Shown here: positions 8,973 to 19,000 of the stretch, one piece after another
Numbering within the stretch: the stretch's first letter is position 1
Layout: every line of letters starts with the position of its first letter
From: Bacteroidota bacterium
GTDB taxonomy: Bacteria; Bacteroidota; Bacteroidia; 2-12-FULL-35-15
Length of the DNA stretch: 64,000 bases
Direction of reading: 5' to 3'
Assembly (NCBI GenBank): GCA_029237775.1
Contig: JAQZBR010000004.1
Location: forward strand, 992,001-1,056,000
The notes under the pieces: model-generated
The model's database searches: none
What the model was told of the DNA's origin: nothing
The model's input: the letters and a program-made list of their open reading frames with translations, nothing else
Program-made: the position numbers and the translations under genes

Positions 8973-9752
8973 TTATTTTCCCGTAAAGGCAGGTTTGCGT
9001 TTTTCAAGAAATGCTGATGTTCCTTCTTTAAAATCTTCCGTTGCAAAACATTTTCCAAACTCATCAATTTCGGCCTTAAAGCCATCCACTCCATTTTCAT
9101 AATAAGCGTTCACCGAATTGATAACACCTGTAATTGCTTTTGGCGATTTTGATTTTATTTTTTCAATGATCTCCGTACATTTTGCAATCAGCTGATCGGG
9201 GGAAACAACATAGTTAACAAGTCCAAGGTTCAAAGCTTGTTCAGCGTTCAGCATATCACCTGTCATGTGTAATTCTGCAGCTTTGGATTTCCCGATATAT
9301 TGGATCAGCCGCTGTGTTCCGCCATATCCTGCGATAAGACCGAGATTGACTTCCGGCTGACCGAATTTTGCATTGTCGCTCGCAATACGCAGATGACAAG
9401 CCATTGCAAGCTCACATCCTCCGCCTAAAGCAAAACCATTTACTGCTGCGATAATGGGCTTAGGACAAGTTTCAATTGATCGGAAAACATCCTGACCGGC
9501 TTGCGCCAGTGCTTTTCCCTGCTCGGTTGAAAGGCCAACAAATTCTGCAATGTCGGCACCCGCGACAAATGATTTTGGACCTGAACCGGTGATTACTATT
9601 GCTTTAACGGAATTATCCGATTTAGCGCCTTTAACAGCTTCGCCAATTTCTGAAACAGTTTTTTTATTCAATGCATTTAGCTTATCCGGACGATTAATGG
9701 TGATAGTAAAAATTCCGTTATCGTTTGAAGTGAGAAGGTTTTCGAATGTCAT
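8973..9752 (-). CDS. Enoyl-CoA hydratase/isomerase family protein
   Basis: A 259-residue crotonase-family enzyme that adds water across the double bond of 2-enoyl-CoA in fatty-acid or amino-acid breakdown. The CoA and oxyanion-hole motifs are present (FVAGADIAEF and NGFALGGGCELAM), and both catalytic glutamates of true hydratases are kept, one in GGCELAM and one in FGQPEVNLG, followed by GYGGTQRL. This argues for a real enoyl-CoA hydratase rather than a related isomerase or hydrolase. I start it at the ATG at 9752 (MTFENLL); an in-frame upstream start at 9779 lies in the repeat at 9765-9791 and is unlikely. It is preceded by a B12-binding protein, hinting at propionate, branched-chain or odd-chain acid breakdown. 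Confidence 0.92.
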   Translation of the reverse strand: MTFENLLTSNDNGIFTITINRPDKLNALNKKTVSEIGEAVKGAKSDNSVKAIVITGSGPKSFVAGADIAEFVGLSTEQGKALAQAGQDVFRSIETCPKPIIAAVNGFALGGGCELAMACHLRIASDNAKFGQPEVNLGLIAGYGGTQRLIQYIGKSKAAELHMTGDMLNAEQALNLGLVNYVVSPDQLIAKCTEIIEKIKSKSPKAITGVINSVNAYYENGVDGFKAEIDEFGKCFATEDFKEGTSAFLEKRKPAFTGK

Positions 9753-9764
9753 ATTAAAAGATTT

Positions 9765-9791
9765 ACCGCAAAGACGCAAAGGCGCAAAGCG
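9765..9791. repeat. GCAAAG triplicate intergenic repeat
   Basis: The 41-base gap between the B12-binding gene and the enoyl-CoA hydratase gene is almost filled by three closely spaced units (CGCAAAGA, CGCAAAGG, CGCAAAGC). Such GCAAAG strings occur as scattered intergenic repeats in Bacteroidetes. There is no nearby inverted partner in this copy. Confidence 0.5.
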
Positions 9792-9793
9792 TG

Positions 9794-10201
9794 TTAGAAA
9801 TTTCGGTGTTCTTTAACGTAGTTTGTGATATAATCAACAATGGTGGAGGTGTCTGTTCCCGGAGGAAACAAAGTTCCAACACCAAGTTCATTAAGCTTTT
9901 TGATGTCGTTGTCGGGAATGATTCCGCCACCGGTAAGAAGAACATCATCCATCTTCTTTTCTTTCATCAACGCCATTATTTTCGGGAACACGGTATTGTG
10001 TGCACCGGAAAGAATGCTGATACCGATAGCATCAACGTCTTCCTGTAAGGCAGCGTTAACGACCATTTCAGGAGTCTGCCGTAATCCGGTATAAATAACT
10101 TCCATACCGGCATCACGTAAAAAAGAGGCGATCACCTTTGCTCCTCTGTCATGTCCGTCAAGGCCAACTTTTGCAACCAAAACGCGTATGGGTCTGTTCA
10201 T
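9794..10201 (-). CDS. Cobalamin (B12)-binding domain protein, methylmalonyl-CoA mutase C-terminal type
   Basis: A 135-residue stand-alone B12-binding domain. The DxHxxG motif that supplies the lower-ligand histidine is present as [12 protein letters not shown] near residue 15, followed by the other two conserved stretches, SILSGAH and TGGGIIP. It matches the C-terminal domain of methylmalonyl-CoA mutase or the small subunits of split acyl-CoA mutases. No mutase catalytic subunit or MeaB-type chaperone is in this window, so it may pair with a large subunit elsewhere. It is the upstream neighbour of the enoyl-CoA hydratase gene on the same strand, consistent with acyl-CoA metabolism. Confidence 0.9.
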   Translation of the reverse strand: MNRPIRVLVAKVGLDGHDRGAKVIASFLRDAGMEVIYTGLRQTPEMVVNAALQEDVDAIGISILSGAHNTVFPKIMALMKEKKMDDVLLTGGGIIPDNDIKKLNELGVGTLFPPGTDTSTIVDYITNYVKEHRNF

Positions 10202-10261
10202 AAAAAAGATCCTTTTTGTTGGTCACGAATATACAAAAACAATTGATTACAAAAGGCGAAT

Positions 10262-13200
10262 TTATGATTCGTTAACAGCGGGAAGAGAAACATAGAAAGT
10301 AGTGCCGGCATTGCTTTTGGTTTCAAACCAGATGCGGCCATTGATCGTTTCAATGATGTTTTTTACCATCGCAAGGCCAAGTCCCATTCCACCTGTTTTG
10401 GTGGTAAAATTCGGGCGGAAGATCTTATCAAGAACATCTTCGGAGATGCCTGTTCCATTATCGCTAACGCTGACAAGATACACAGCATTTTCTTTTGTAA
10501 GTGTGATGCGGATCATCCCTTGTTGTTCTTCCGGAATTGCCTGAACAGCATTCTTGATCAGATTATTGAACACTCTGATCAATTGCTCCTTGTCCGCCAT
10601 AACAAACGGTTCTTCTTCAAACGCGCAGTTGAAAAGAATCTCTGCAGTTCCGGTATTTTTATAAAGATCAACTGTGTTAAGAATTGTGTGCTTCAGGTTG
10701 ACTGGTTCCAGGTTTGCCTTTGGCATTTTTGCAAAATTGGAGAATTCGGTCGCGATCGTTGAAAGTGTATCGATCTGCTCAATAATCGTTTTTGTAAGCC
10801 GCTCCATCTTTTCATCCATTCCGGGAGCATTGTCCTTATATGTGCGCTGCAAATGTTGGACGCTCAGTTTCATTGGCGTCAAAGGGTTTTTAATTTCGTG
10901 CGCAACCTGCTTCGCCATTTCCCGCCACGCACTCTCACGTTCCGATCTTGCCAGTAGTTCCGCGCTATTGGAAAGCTCTGCGATCATCCGGTTATATTCA
11001 CTTACGAGATTCCCGATCTCATCATTTTCTTTCCATTCGATCGGTTCGTTGGTCTTGCCTAGCCTGATATTGCTTAGTTTATCCTGAATCAGCTTCAAAG
11101 GCTTTGTTACATAATTCGAAATAAGGATTGCTGTGATGATGGATAGAGCAAACAGTAAAACGTAAATGTTTATAAGGGCAACAAGGAATCCGGATATCTC
11201 TTTTTCCAGTTCGCTTTGCTTAGCGAAGTATGGTAGATTAAGATATGCAAGGAGTTTTCCATCCTTGTTCTTAAACGGGATGTAGGCGGAAAGGTATTCA
11301 AGTCTGCCGATGCGCTCGTCATGAATGAATTCTGTTTTTCCTAAAACAGACATTTGCAGAAATGCTTCCGGATTCATTTTTTTAGAGATGAGCCCTTCGT
11401 CCGAAACCTTTGAACTTGAAGAAGAATAAAGGTTTCCATGTAGGTCGTAAAAATTGATATCAGTGAAGAATACAGAAGAAGACTTTTTTAAAATGAATGA
11501 TATATATTCAGAAAGATTAGCGGTGAGCCTGTTTTCAGCAACGAGCTTATCCTCTATATCAATAAGAACTGAATGGATCTTTTCACTGATGTTTTCTTTG
11601 TTCTTTGCTTCGAATTGCTGCTTGATATAATAAATGGTTCCTCCTCCGAAAAGAGCCAGGGATGAAAGAACAATAAACACCAGCAGCACCTGGATCCGGT
11701 ATTTGAAACTGAAATTTCCGGGTAGTTTTCCTAAAGAGATCTGTCTGAAAAACAAAACAGACAGTAACAGCAGACTGAAGAATGAAAACAGGTAAGAGAA
11801 TGTTGTGATCTGTCCAAGCAAGCCTTCATTCTTTTTACTGAGGACAATTAATGTCTGCTGATCAGCCTTGTATAACAAGTGGTTAAACCCTTCATAATTT
11901 AAAAATGAATATTCAGCCGGAGCTGAAAAATTAGAAGATGTAAGGTTATAAGGAAACTTTCCGTACTGATTTATAAGCTGGCCCTTTTTATACTTAGCAT
12001 ACGAATAGTTTGTTAATTCCTGCGATAGGCCGATGTTTCTGTCAAGAAGCAGCTCCGGGAATCCTATCTCATCTGAAATAAATTTTCCATCGAGCTCCAG
12101 ATAAAGAATACCATACTTTGACTTTGAACGTATGTCGCGGTAAAATGGTAATCGAGCGATATAGCTGATCTTTCCGGAATTGTTGTATAAAGAAAAGAGA
12201 TGCTCATCAGGTGTTTTCTTACCGGTATTTACGATCAATTCATCAAAATAAAGGAGGTTATCGGTAACCACATTTTGAGATCGTACCACAGGCACACACA
12301 TGCTGTCGAACAACGCAACACGAACATCGTACTTTTCCCAGAAGCCACTGAAATATTGTTGCTTTATCCGTTTCTCGAATTCATCAGGCTGTTTAACAGA
12401 AGAACTTATGTATGACGTCAAAAGTGTATCCTCATTCAGGTTTTTCTTTAGGTCATGAAAAAGCAATTCAGCTACCGGATCTTGTTCTGCAGCCAGTTTT
12501 TGAGCGTAGATCTTCCTGCTTTCTTTTTCTTTAGTCTCCGTATGGGTTATCAGAACATGAACTGCATACAGGGAAAAAAGAAACACAAGGAAGACAATGC
12601 CTGAAAATGGATATGTGCTTTGTTTCTGCCTGATAAGTGCGATTGAAAGCAGCAGTACAATTGGCCAGAAGATAATTATTGGATCCAGTGTCCCAAGAAA
12701 ATAGGAGATCAGAAAGTGGATCAGGGACGTACAAATAAAAAGTAATACATAAGTGGAAGTTGCCAGACTCAACTGTTTTAAGCTGTTCACCATTTTTTCC
12801 GCAAACAGGAAATAAACAAACAGCAACAGCCCGAAAATAATGATCCCGACATAGCTGTACTGATTAAGGCTGAAAAGATTATTGATGCTGAATGGTATGT
12901 TGGAATTCTGGATCAGACCCGAAAAAAGTTTGGTGATCAGCCAGGAAAACCAGAAAAAGCCAAGGAAGGTCAAGGCCGTGACGATCATTTTGGAGCTCTT
13001 TTTTAATCCGGATAAAAACAACTTAAAGTTTAATTCGCTGAACAGAACATAAGCGATATAAAAAAGCAGGATCATGTTAATCAGCAGATCACCGAGCGAT
13101 GAAAGCCAGATAGAATCTGAATCTGCGTAGATCTTCGGACTGAAGAGATCAAAAGAATAAAAGTTTTCCGGGAATGAAAACCGAATGCTTAAATACCGCA

Positions 13201-13969
13201 AGACGATCAGGATAAAGGCAAAACCTGCAAGCGCGGCATTTTTTCCGGTTTTTTGCTGAAACAGAAAAAGCATTCTCCTGATAAAAACAATGAGAAGACA
13301 AAAGCCGGTAAGATTTAGGATAAGTGAAACGTATGACCAGAAAGAAACACTGCTGTTTGCGGGGTCGAAGCGGAGAGAAAAAAGGTATTCGTTTTCAATG
13401 TTTTTAATTCCATTTCCTGCATCCGGATCGTCCGTTATCAAAGTGGTTTCAGCAGAAAGCGAAAAGTCTTTCTGGAATTCATTAACCAGGTACTTGTTCT
13501 GATAGGGATATTCGTTTTTGATCTTGACAAGGCCGACAATTGTTCGTGTGGTAGTGGAATTGGTATGTGGGTTACGAACCTCGAACCATCCGTTGCGAAG
13601 CTTAGCCATCCTGGAATCCAGACAGATTTCTTTCACCCAGTTTTCGACCGCAATGGAATTATCACTCCAGAATTTGAGCGTATCATTTTCGTAAATGAGT
13701 AAGGCAAGTCCATCATTCTGCATCAGATCATTGTAGTACGCAGGCTTTTGTGCAAAGAGTTGTTGATAGGGCAGAACTTCCGCCCGCTTTGCAAGAAGAA
13801 GCATTTCGGCATCCAGTTTTTTTTCTTTTGCGTGAAGCACTCTCTCAAAATTTTTAAGCGCAGGAGAAGGTCCGCCCGAAAAAGGATGATGCAAAAAATG
13901 GGCAAGCACGAAACACGCGATTGCCAGAACCGGAAGGATATATTTATTTTTTTTGTGTAGGGAACTCAA
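10262..13969 (-). CDS. Giant membrane sensor histidine kinase, NtrY-like
   Basis: A 1235-residue two-component sensor. The C-terminus holds a HAMP domain (about 930-985, YVTKPLKLIQDKL), a HisKA domain with phospho-acceptor H1024 in VAHEIKNPLTPMKLS, and an HATPase domain with N (NNLIKNAVQAI), G1 (VSDNGTGI) and G2 (GGMGLGLAMVKNII) boxes. The HEIKNPLTPMKLS form is typical of NtrY-like kinases. The N-terminal 900 or so residues are far larger than in ordinary NtrY: one N-terminal helix, an extracytoplasmic segment, a block of about seven or more hydrophobic helices (about 205-480), a second extracytoplasmic region (about 480-720) and two further helices flanking a third (about 760-915). The start appears to be TTG at 13969. 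No response regulator is adjacent. The stimulus is unknown. Confidence 0.88.
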   Translation of the reverse strand: MSSLHKKNKYILPVLAIACFVLAHFLHHPFSGGPSPALKNFERVLHAKEKKLDAEMLLLAKRAEVLPYQQLFAQKPAYYNDLMQNDGLALLIYENDTLKFWSDNSIAVENWVKEICLDSRMAKLRNGWFEVRNPHTNSTTTRTIVGLVKIKNEYPYQNKYLVNEFQKDFSLSAETTLITDDPDAGNGIKNIENEYLFSLRFDPANSSVSFWSYVSLILNLTGFCLLIVFIRRMLFLFQQKTGKNAALAGFAFILIVLRYLSIRFSFPENFYSFDLFSPKIYADSDSIWLSSLGDLLINMILLFYIAYVLFSELNFKLFLSGLKKSSKMIVTALTFLGFFWFSWLITKLFSGLIQNSNIPFSINNLFSLNQYSYVGIIIFGLLLFVYFLFAEKMVNSLKQLSLATSTYVLLFICTSLIHFLISYFLGTLDPIIIFWPIVLLLSIALIRQKQSTYPFSGIVFLVFLFSLYAVHVLITHTETKEKESRKIYAQKLAAEQDPVAELLFHDLKKNLNEDTLLTSYISSSVKQPDEFEKRIKQQYFSGFWEKYDVRVALFDSMCVPVVRSQNVVTDNLLYFDELIVNTGKKTPDEHLFSLYNNSGKISYIARLPFYRDIRSKSKYGILYLELDGKFISDEIGFPELLLDRNIGLSQELTNYSYAKYKKGQLINQYGKFPYNLTSSNFSAPAEYSFLNYEGFNHLLYKADQQTLIVLSKKNEGLLGQITTFSYLFSFFSLLLLSVLFFRQISLGKLPGNFSFKYRIQVLLVFIVLSSLALFGGGTIYYIKQQFEAKNKENISEKIHSVLIDIEDKLVAENRLTANLSEYISFILKKSSSVFFTDINFYDLHGNLYSSSSSKVSDEGLISKKMNPEAFLQMSVLGKTEFIHDERIGRLEYLSAYIPFKNKDGKLLAYLNLPYFAKQSELEKEISGFLVALINIYVLLFALSIITAILISNYVTKPLKLIQDKLSNIRLGKTNEPIEWKENDEIGNLVSEYNRMIAELSNSAELLARSERESAWREMAKQVAHEIKNPLTPMKLSVQHLQRTYKDNAPGMDEKMERLTKTIIEQIDTLSTIATEFSNFAKMPKANLEPVNLKHTILNTVDLYKNTGTAEILFNCAFEEEPFVMADKEQLIRVFNNLIKNAVQAIPEEQQGMIRITLTKENAVYLVSVSDNGTGISEDVLDKIFRPNFTTKTGGMGLGLAMVKNIIETINGRIWFETKSNAGTTFYVSLPAVNES

Positions 13970-13985
13970 GCAAATTATATATTTG
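13952..13985 (+). promoter_or_regulatory. Putative promoter for the GT-C/TPR gene
   Basis: TATATTTG at 13978-13985 is a full match to the Bacteroidetes -7 element, and TTTG at 13952-13955 is a possible -33 element with a 22-base spacer, somewhat long. The -33 overlaps the start of the divergent kinase gene. It would give a leader of about 85 bases containing the palindrome at 14023-14048. Confidence 0.35.
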
Positions 13986-14022
13986 AACGATAAAAGTAAG
14001 ATTTCTAAATCATCCGGGGGAA

Positions 14023-14048
14023 ACGTTTTCTTTTAATTAAGAAAACGT
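14023..14048. promoter_or_regulatory. Perfect 10-base palindrome upstream of the GT-C/TPR gene
   Basis: ACGTTTTCTT (14023-14032) and AAGAAAACGT (14039-14048) are exact inverted copies separated by six bases. It lies 28 bases before the chosen ATG at 14077 and between two divergent genes. It could be a regulator binding site or a 5' leader hairpin. There is no T-run after it, so it is not a terminator. Confidence 0.5.
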
Positions 14049-14076
14049 GTTGAAGCCTCATAAACCATACCAAGCA

Positions 14077-15966
14077 ATGGCCAGAAAGCAAACCAAAACC
14101 GCGCAAGTATCTTCAGCAGGTACAAAGGGTTTGTCTTTTTCTTTCGAAAGCTTCAACTTCAGGGCTATATTGTTGATCATCGTTGGATTCATATTCTATG
14201 CTAACACATTCACAAATGAATACGCGCTGGATGATGGGATCGTAATAGAAAAAAACGATTACGTGCAACAGGGTTTCAGAGGCATCCCAAAGATACTGAG
14301 TACAGATGCGTACGAAAGTTATTATCGCCAGATGAACGCAGCTCAGCAGCTTTCCGGAGGACGATATCGTCCGCTGTCGATAGTTACTTTCGCGATTGAA
14401 CAGCAGCTTTTTGGGAGCAAGGAAAAAACGAAATCACCGACAGAGCTTTCCGGATTAAGACATGTTTTAAATGTTCTTTTTTATATTTTATCAATCGTTG
14501 CGCTTTTTTACTTTCTTCTCTTTTTTGTTTTTAAAGCCAATCCGGATGCAGCATTTCTTGCCGCACTTATATTCCTTATTCACCCTATGCACACCGAAGT
14601 GGTGGCAAACGTAAAAAGCAGGGATGAGATCCTCTCATTTCTGTTTGTGATGCTGACATTTATTTCTGTTTTTAAATACAAGGAAACAAACCGCAAACGT
14701 AATTTAATAGTAGGGTTGTTATTCTACTTTCTAGCTTTGCTTTCGAAGGAATATGCGATCACTCTTGTGGTGCTGATTCCTATGCTTTTTTATATTTTGA
14801 GAAGAGATACTTTCGTAAAAAGCATAATATCCGCAGCACCGTTTTTTATTGTTGCATTTTTATATCTGCTTATAAGGTTTAAAATAGTTGGTAAGGGTGC
14901 AACGACCGAGAATACTGACGTGTTGAACAACCCGTATATGTTTGCAACACCCACCGAAAAGTGGGCGACTAAGATCGAGGTGCTGAACCATTATCTGCGA
15001 TTATTATTCTATCCTCATCCTTTATCAAGTGATTATTCATTCAGCACGATAGCATACACGAATTTTGGAAGCCCGCTCGTTTGGTTTTCTATTTTGTTTC
15101 ATCTCGGCTTGATCATTTCTACAGTAGTGTTGTTTTTCCGAAGGCACATTCTCGCTTTTGCTTTTGCATTTTATCTGTTGCACCTGGCACTGGTTTGTAA
15201 TTTATTTTTTGATGTGGGTGCAACAATGGGTGAAAGGCTTGTGTACCATTCTTCTTTAGGGTTTGCGATCAGTATCGCACTGATTATTTCATGGCTGATC
15301 AGAAAAACCGGGGAGGCTCAAAAACAAAAACTTGCCTTTATAACTGTTTGCATTTTACTCGCTGTGCCGGCTGCAATTGTTGCTATACCAAGAAATGCCG
15401 ATTGGAAGAATGATAACACTTTGTTCATTCACGATGCTGAGGTGGTTCCGAACAGTGCACTTGTCAATGGTAATGCGGGCAAAGCATACGTTGATCTCAG
15501 CGAATTGCCGGAGAATAAAGCCCGGGAAAAGGAGCTGCTCAACAAGGCGATCTATCATTTAAACAGGGCCGTTTCTATTCATAAAAACTACGTTAACGGC
15601 TATCTGAATCTGGGAGTTTGTTATTTCAAGCTGAAAGATTATGATAAATCAAAAGCGTATTGGGATAAAGTCAAAACAATATTCCCAAACAACCCATATT
15701 TAAAAAGAAATTTCCCTCTGCTTGGAACAGCATATATGAATGAGGCCTTGACGATAGGCGGTAAAGATCCTCAGAAGGCTATTGCTCTGCTTGAAAAAGC
15801 GGTGATATGCGATCCTTCCAATCCTGATCTGTGGTATAACCTGGGTGGCGCATCTTTCACAGTGCAAAATTATACACGCGCAAGAGAAGCCTGGATGCAG
15901 ACACTTTTGCTCAAACCCGACTATGAGCAGGCGAAGCAGGGTTTAGCTGCCATCCAAGGGAAATAG
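14077..15966 (+). CDS. GT-C-type membrane protein with C-terminal TPRs (TMTC/O-mannosyltransferase-like)
   Basis: A protein of about 629 residues. The first two thirds carry about 11 hydrophobic helices with the lumenal-loop motif YALDDGIVI after the first helix, where paired acidic residues are characteristic of GT-C glycosyltransferases; LIHPMHTEVVANVKSRDEIL is the conserved second block of the TMTC/bacterial TPR-glycosyltransferase group. The last 170 residues are TPR units (GYLNLGVCYFKLKDYDKS, WYNLGGASFTVQNYTRA). A transfer of sugar from a lipid donor to a protein or lipid is inferred, not shown. I start it at the ATG at 14077 (MARKQTK); an upstream in-frame GTG at 14047 lies inside the palindrome. 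It is divergent from the sensor kinase. Confidence 0.8.
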   Translation: MARKQTKTAQVSSAGTKGLSFSFESFNFRAILLIIVGFIFYANTFTNEYALDDGIVIEKNDYVQQGFRGIPKILSTDAYESYYRQMNAAQQLSGGRYRPLSIVTFAIEQQLFGSKEKTKSPTELSGLRHVLNVLFYILSIVALFYFLLFFVFKANPDAAFLAALIFLIHPMHTEVVANVKSRDEILSFLFVMLTFISVFKYKETNRKRNLIVGLLFYFLALLSKEYAITLVVLIPMLFYILRRDTFVKSIISAAPFFIVAFLYLLIRFKIVGKGATTENTDVLNNPYMFATPTEKWATKIEVLNHYLRLLFYPHPLSSDYSFSTIAYTNFGSPLVWFSILFHLGLIISTVVLFFRRHILAFAFAFYLLHLALVCNLFFDVGATMGERLVYHSSLGFAISIALIISWLIRKTGEAQKQKLAFITVCILLAVPAAIVAIPRNADWKNDNTLFIHDAEVVPNSALVNGNAGKAYVDLSELPENKAREKELLNKAIYHLNRAVSIHKNYVNGYLNLGVCYFKLKDYDKSKAYWDKVKTIFPNNPYLKRNFPLLGTAYMNEALTIGGKDPQKAIALLEKAVICDPSNPDLWYNLGGASFTVQNYTRAREAWMQTLLLKPDYEQAKQGLAAIQGK

Positions 15967-15967
15967 C

Positions 15968-15999
15968 ATTGACTTTCAGGCGAAAAAATTGTATTTTTG
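15968..15999 (+). promoter_or_regulatory. Putative promoter for the first giant propeller protein
   Basis: TATTTTTG at 15992-15999 matches TAnnTTTG fully. ATTG at 15968-15971 could be the -33 element with a 20-base spacer. Transcription would begin about 30 bases before the ATG at 16037. Confidence 0.4.
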
Positions 16000-16036
16000 A
16001 TACTATTGGCTTACGGGCCGGTATGAATTAAAAGAC

Positions 16037-19000
16037 ATGAAGCTCCGGGGAAAATATTTTTTTTTTCTGTTACTATTTTTGTGTTCGGCTGTTATCAGTT
16101 CGTACGGCATTGACGTGAAGCATCCCGAGCCTCAGAAAAAAGTAAAGTTCACAAAGAACAATTCTCAATGGGCGGCTAACATTCTTTATTCGGCACAACT
16201 TGACGGGGGTGCTCTTTTTCTGGAACGAAACTGTTTCACTTATAACTTTTATGATTCTGAAACCCTGAGAAAGAATCATGTTAACAAGAAGGGTAATACA
16301 AGCTCCAACGATAAGCTTAGGAGCCATGCATTCAGGGTTAGTTTTCTAAATAGTTTAGCGACCAATGATTTCATCGAGAAATCGATAACACCGGATCATT
16401 CCAATTATTTTATCGGGAAAGACAGATCACGCTGGGTAGGCAATGTGCCGAGCTACAGAGAAATCAATTACAAAAGCCTTTATGCCGGCATCGACCTTCA
16501 GATCCTAGGTGGAGAGAACAGCATGAAGTATAATTTCATTGTTGCACCCGGAGCCGAGCCTAATTCAATACAATTGTTTTATGAAGGGCTCGATGATCTT
16601 TCACTTTCAAAAGGAGCGTTGAGAATGAAGACAAGCCTGAACGAAATGATAGAGGAGAAGCCGGTTTCGTATCAGATGATCAACGGGAAGAAAGTAGATG
16701 TTCCATGTAAATTCGTTTTAAAAGATAACACCGTCAGCTTTGCTTTTCCAAGAGGATATAACCGGAATTACGAGTTGGTGATTGATCCGGTTCTTGTGTT
16801 CGCATGTAGTTCAGGCTCGCTCGCTGACAACTTCGGGATGTCTGCAACATACGATGATGACGGGAATTTATATGGAGGCGGCACTGTGTATGATGTTGGT
16901 TATCCGGTATCACTTGGAGCATATGATCCCACATGGAACGGAACGCCCTCTTACGGAAGGACAGATATTGTTATCACCAAGTATGATGCAAGCGGTACCT
17001 TTCTGCAATATTCCACATATTTGGGTGGTGCAAATGGTACGGAGGTGGTGAGTAGTTTGATAGTTAATTCACTGGACGAGCTGATGTTATTCGGGGCTAC
17101 GGGGTCAGATGACTTCCCTGTTACTCCGACTGCCTTTGATACGGTTTTCAGTGGAGGAACGTACGTCTTCTTTCCGGAGAACGGGACGAAGTATGATAAC
17201 GGTACAGATCTCTATCTTGCCAAATTAAGCAGTGACGGGAGCTCCTTGCTTGCCTCCACATATGTTGGTGGCTCGCAGAACGAAGGAACAAACAATAGCT
17301 CTACCTTGGTGTATAATTACGGAGATTATTATCGGGGAGAAATTCAGGTGGATAATGCCGGGAACTTTTATGTTGCAAGCTGCACCTACTCAAATGATTT
17401 TCCGGTGACCACAGGATGCTTACAACCCACAGCAGGTGGTGGGATGGACGGAGTGATTTTCCAGATGGATCCTTTGCTTACATCAATGTCCTGGTGTACC
17501 TATCTGGGTGGCACTCAGGATGATGGATGTTATGCGCTCGCGCTTGATAATCTCGATAATGTTTATACCACAGGAGGAACAAGCAGCGTTGATTTTCCTT
17601 CCACTGCAGGGTCCATTTCCACAGCATATGCCGGAGGCATTTCGGACGGCTTTATCACAAAAATAAAAAACGATGGTACAACAATTCTGAATTCGACATT
17701 CATTGGAACTCCGAATTATGATCAGACTTTTCTGATTCAACTTGATAATCTTTACAATGTTTATGTGATAGGTCAATCGCTTGGAAACATGCCTGTTTCA
17801 CCGGGAGTGTATTCAAATCCTAACAGCAAGCAGTTTATCTGGAAAATAAATAATACACTCAGTTCCACCTTATTCACCACGGTTTTCGGCAATGGGAATG
17901 GGCAGGTAAACATATCTCCGGCAGCATTTCTCGTTGACATTTGCGGGAATATTTATGTTTGCGGATGGGGAGGGCACATCCTTCTTGGCACTCCAACCTC
18001 CGGGATGCCTCTTACTTCCAACGCCTATCAGGCTTCTTCTTATAATGGATTTAATTTTCATCTGATGGTTCTCGCACCGGATGCAGCCTCTTTGTTATAC
18101 GGAACTTATTTTGGTGGTGCGCAAAGCGCAGAACATGTAGATGGCGGCACAAGTCGATTCGATAAGAAAGGCGTAGTGTATCAGGCTGTTTGTGCCGGAT
18201 GCGGAGGCAATGATGATTTTCCGGTAACTCCGGGTTCGTGGCCGTACACCGCACCTAATTACACTCCGTATAACCCGGCTGCTCCCACTCCTGAGCAGGG
18301 AATCAACATGAACAATAATTGCAATATGGGAACCTTTAAATTTGACTTCCAGGCTGCGGGCGTACAAGCGGATGCTGTCATTCTTCCAAATGATACGATC
18401 TGTCCGGGTGACCAGGTGGCTTTCAGCAATGAAAGTTCTAATGCATTCAATTATTTGTGGAACTTTGGTGATGGAAGTCCGGTGAGTACCATTGCTTCTC
18501 CAACACATGCTTACTCAGTACCAGGAACCTATAACGTAACATTAATAGCCATTGATTCAACAGGGTGCCTTTTTGCTGATACTTCCGATCTTACTATTGT
18601 AGTGGCTCCGATTCCTGTTGTTGAAATAGGCAATGACACTGTCCTTTGCCAGCAACCCAATCTGACTCTTAACGCAGGTACTTCTGCAACGATCTATAAC
18701 TGGTCGACCGGTGCAGCAACGCAGACAATAACGGCACAAACCGCGGGTAATTATTGGGTGGAGGTGAGCAACGGCCATTGCAGCGCTTCTGATAGCCTGA
18801 ATATTGCTGTGATCACACTCGATCCTTTTTTAGGAAATGATACTTCTTTGTGCGTAGGGCAAACAATCCTGCTGAATCCGAACGAACCCAATGCATCCAA
18901 TTATCTGTGGTCGACAGGAGCAAGCACTTCAACAATTACTGTCAGCGCTTCAGGAACATATTGGGTAACGGCCACATTGGGACCTTGCTCGGAATCGGAT

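Noticed and set aside
14047-14076. GTG start for the GT-C/TPR gene at 14047
   Set aside because: The GTG lies inside the perfect palindrome at 14023-14048, and the ATG at 14077 gives a typical N-terminus.
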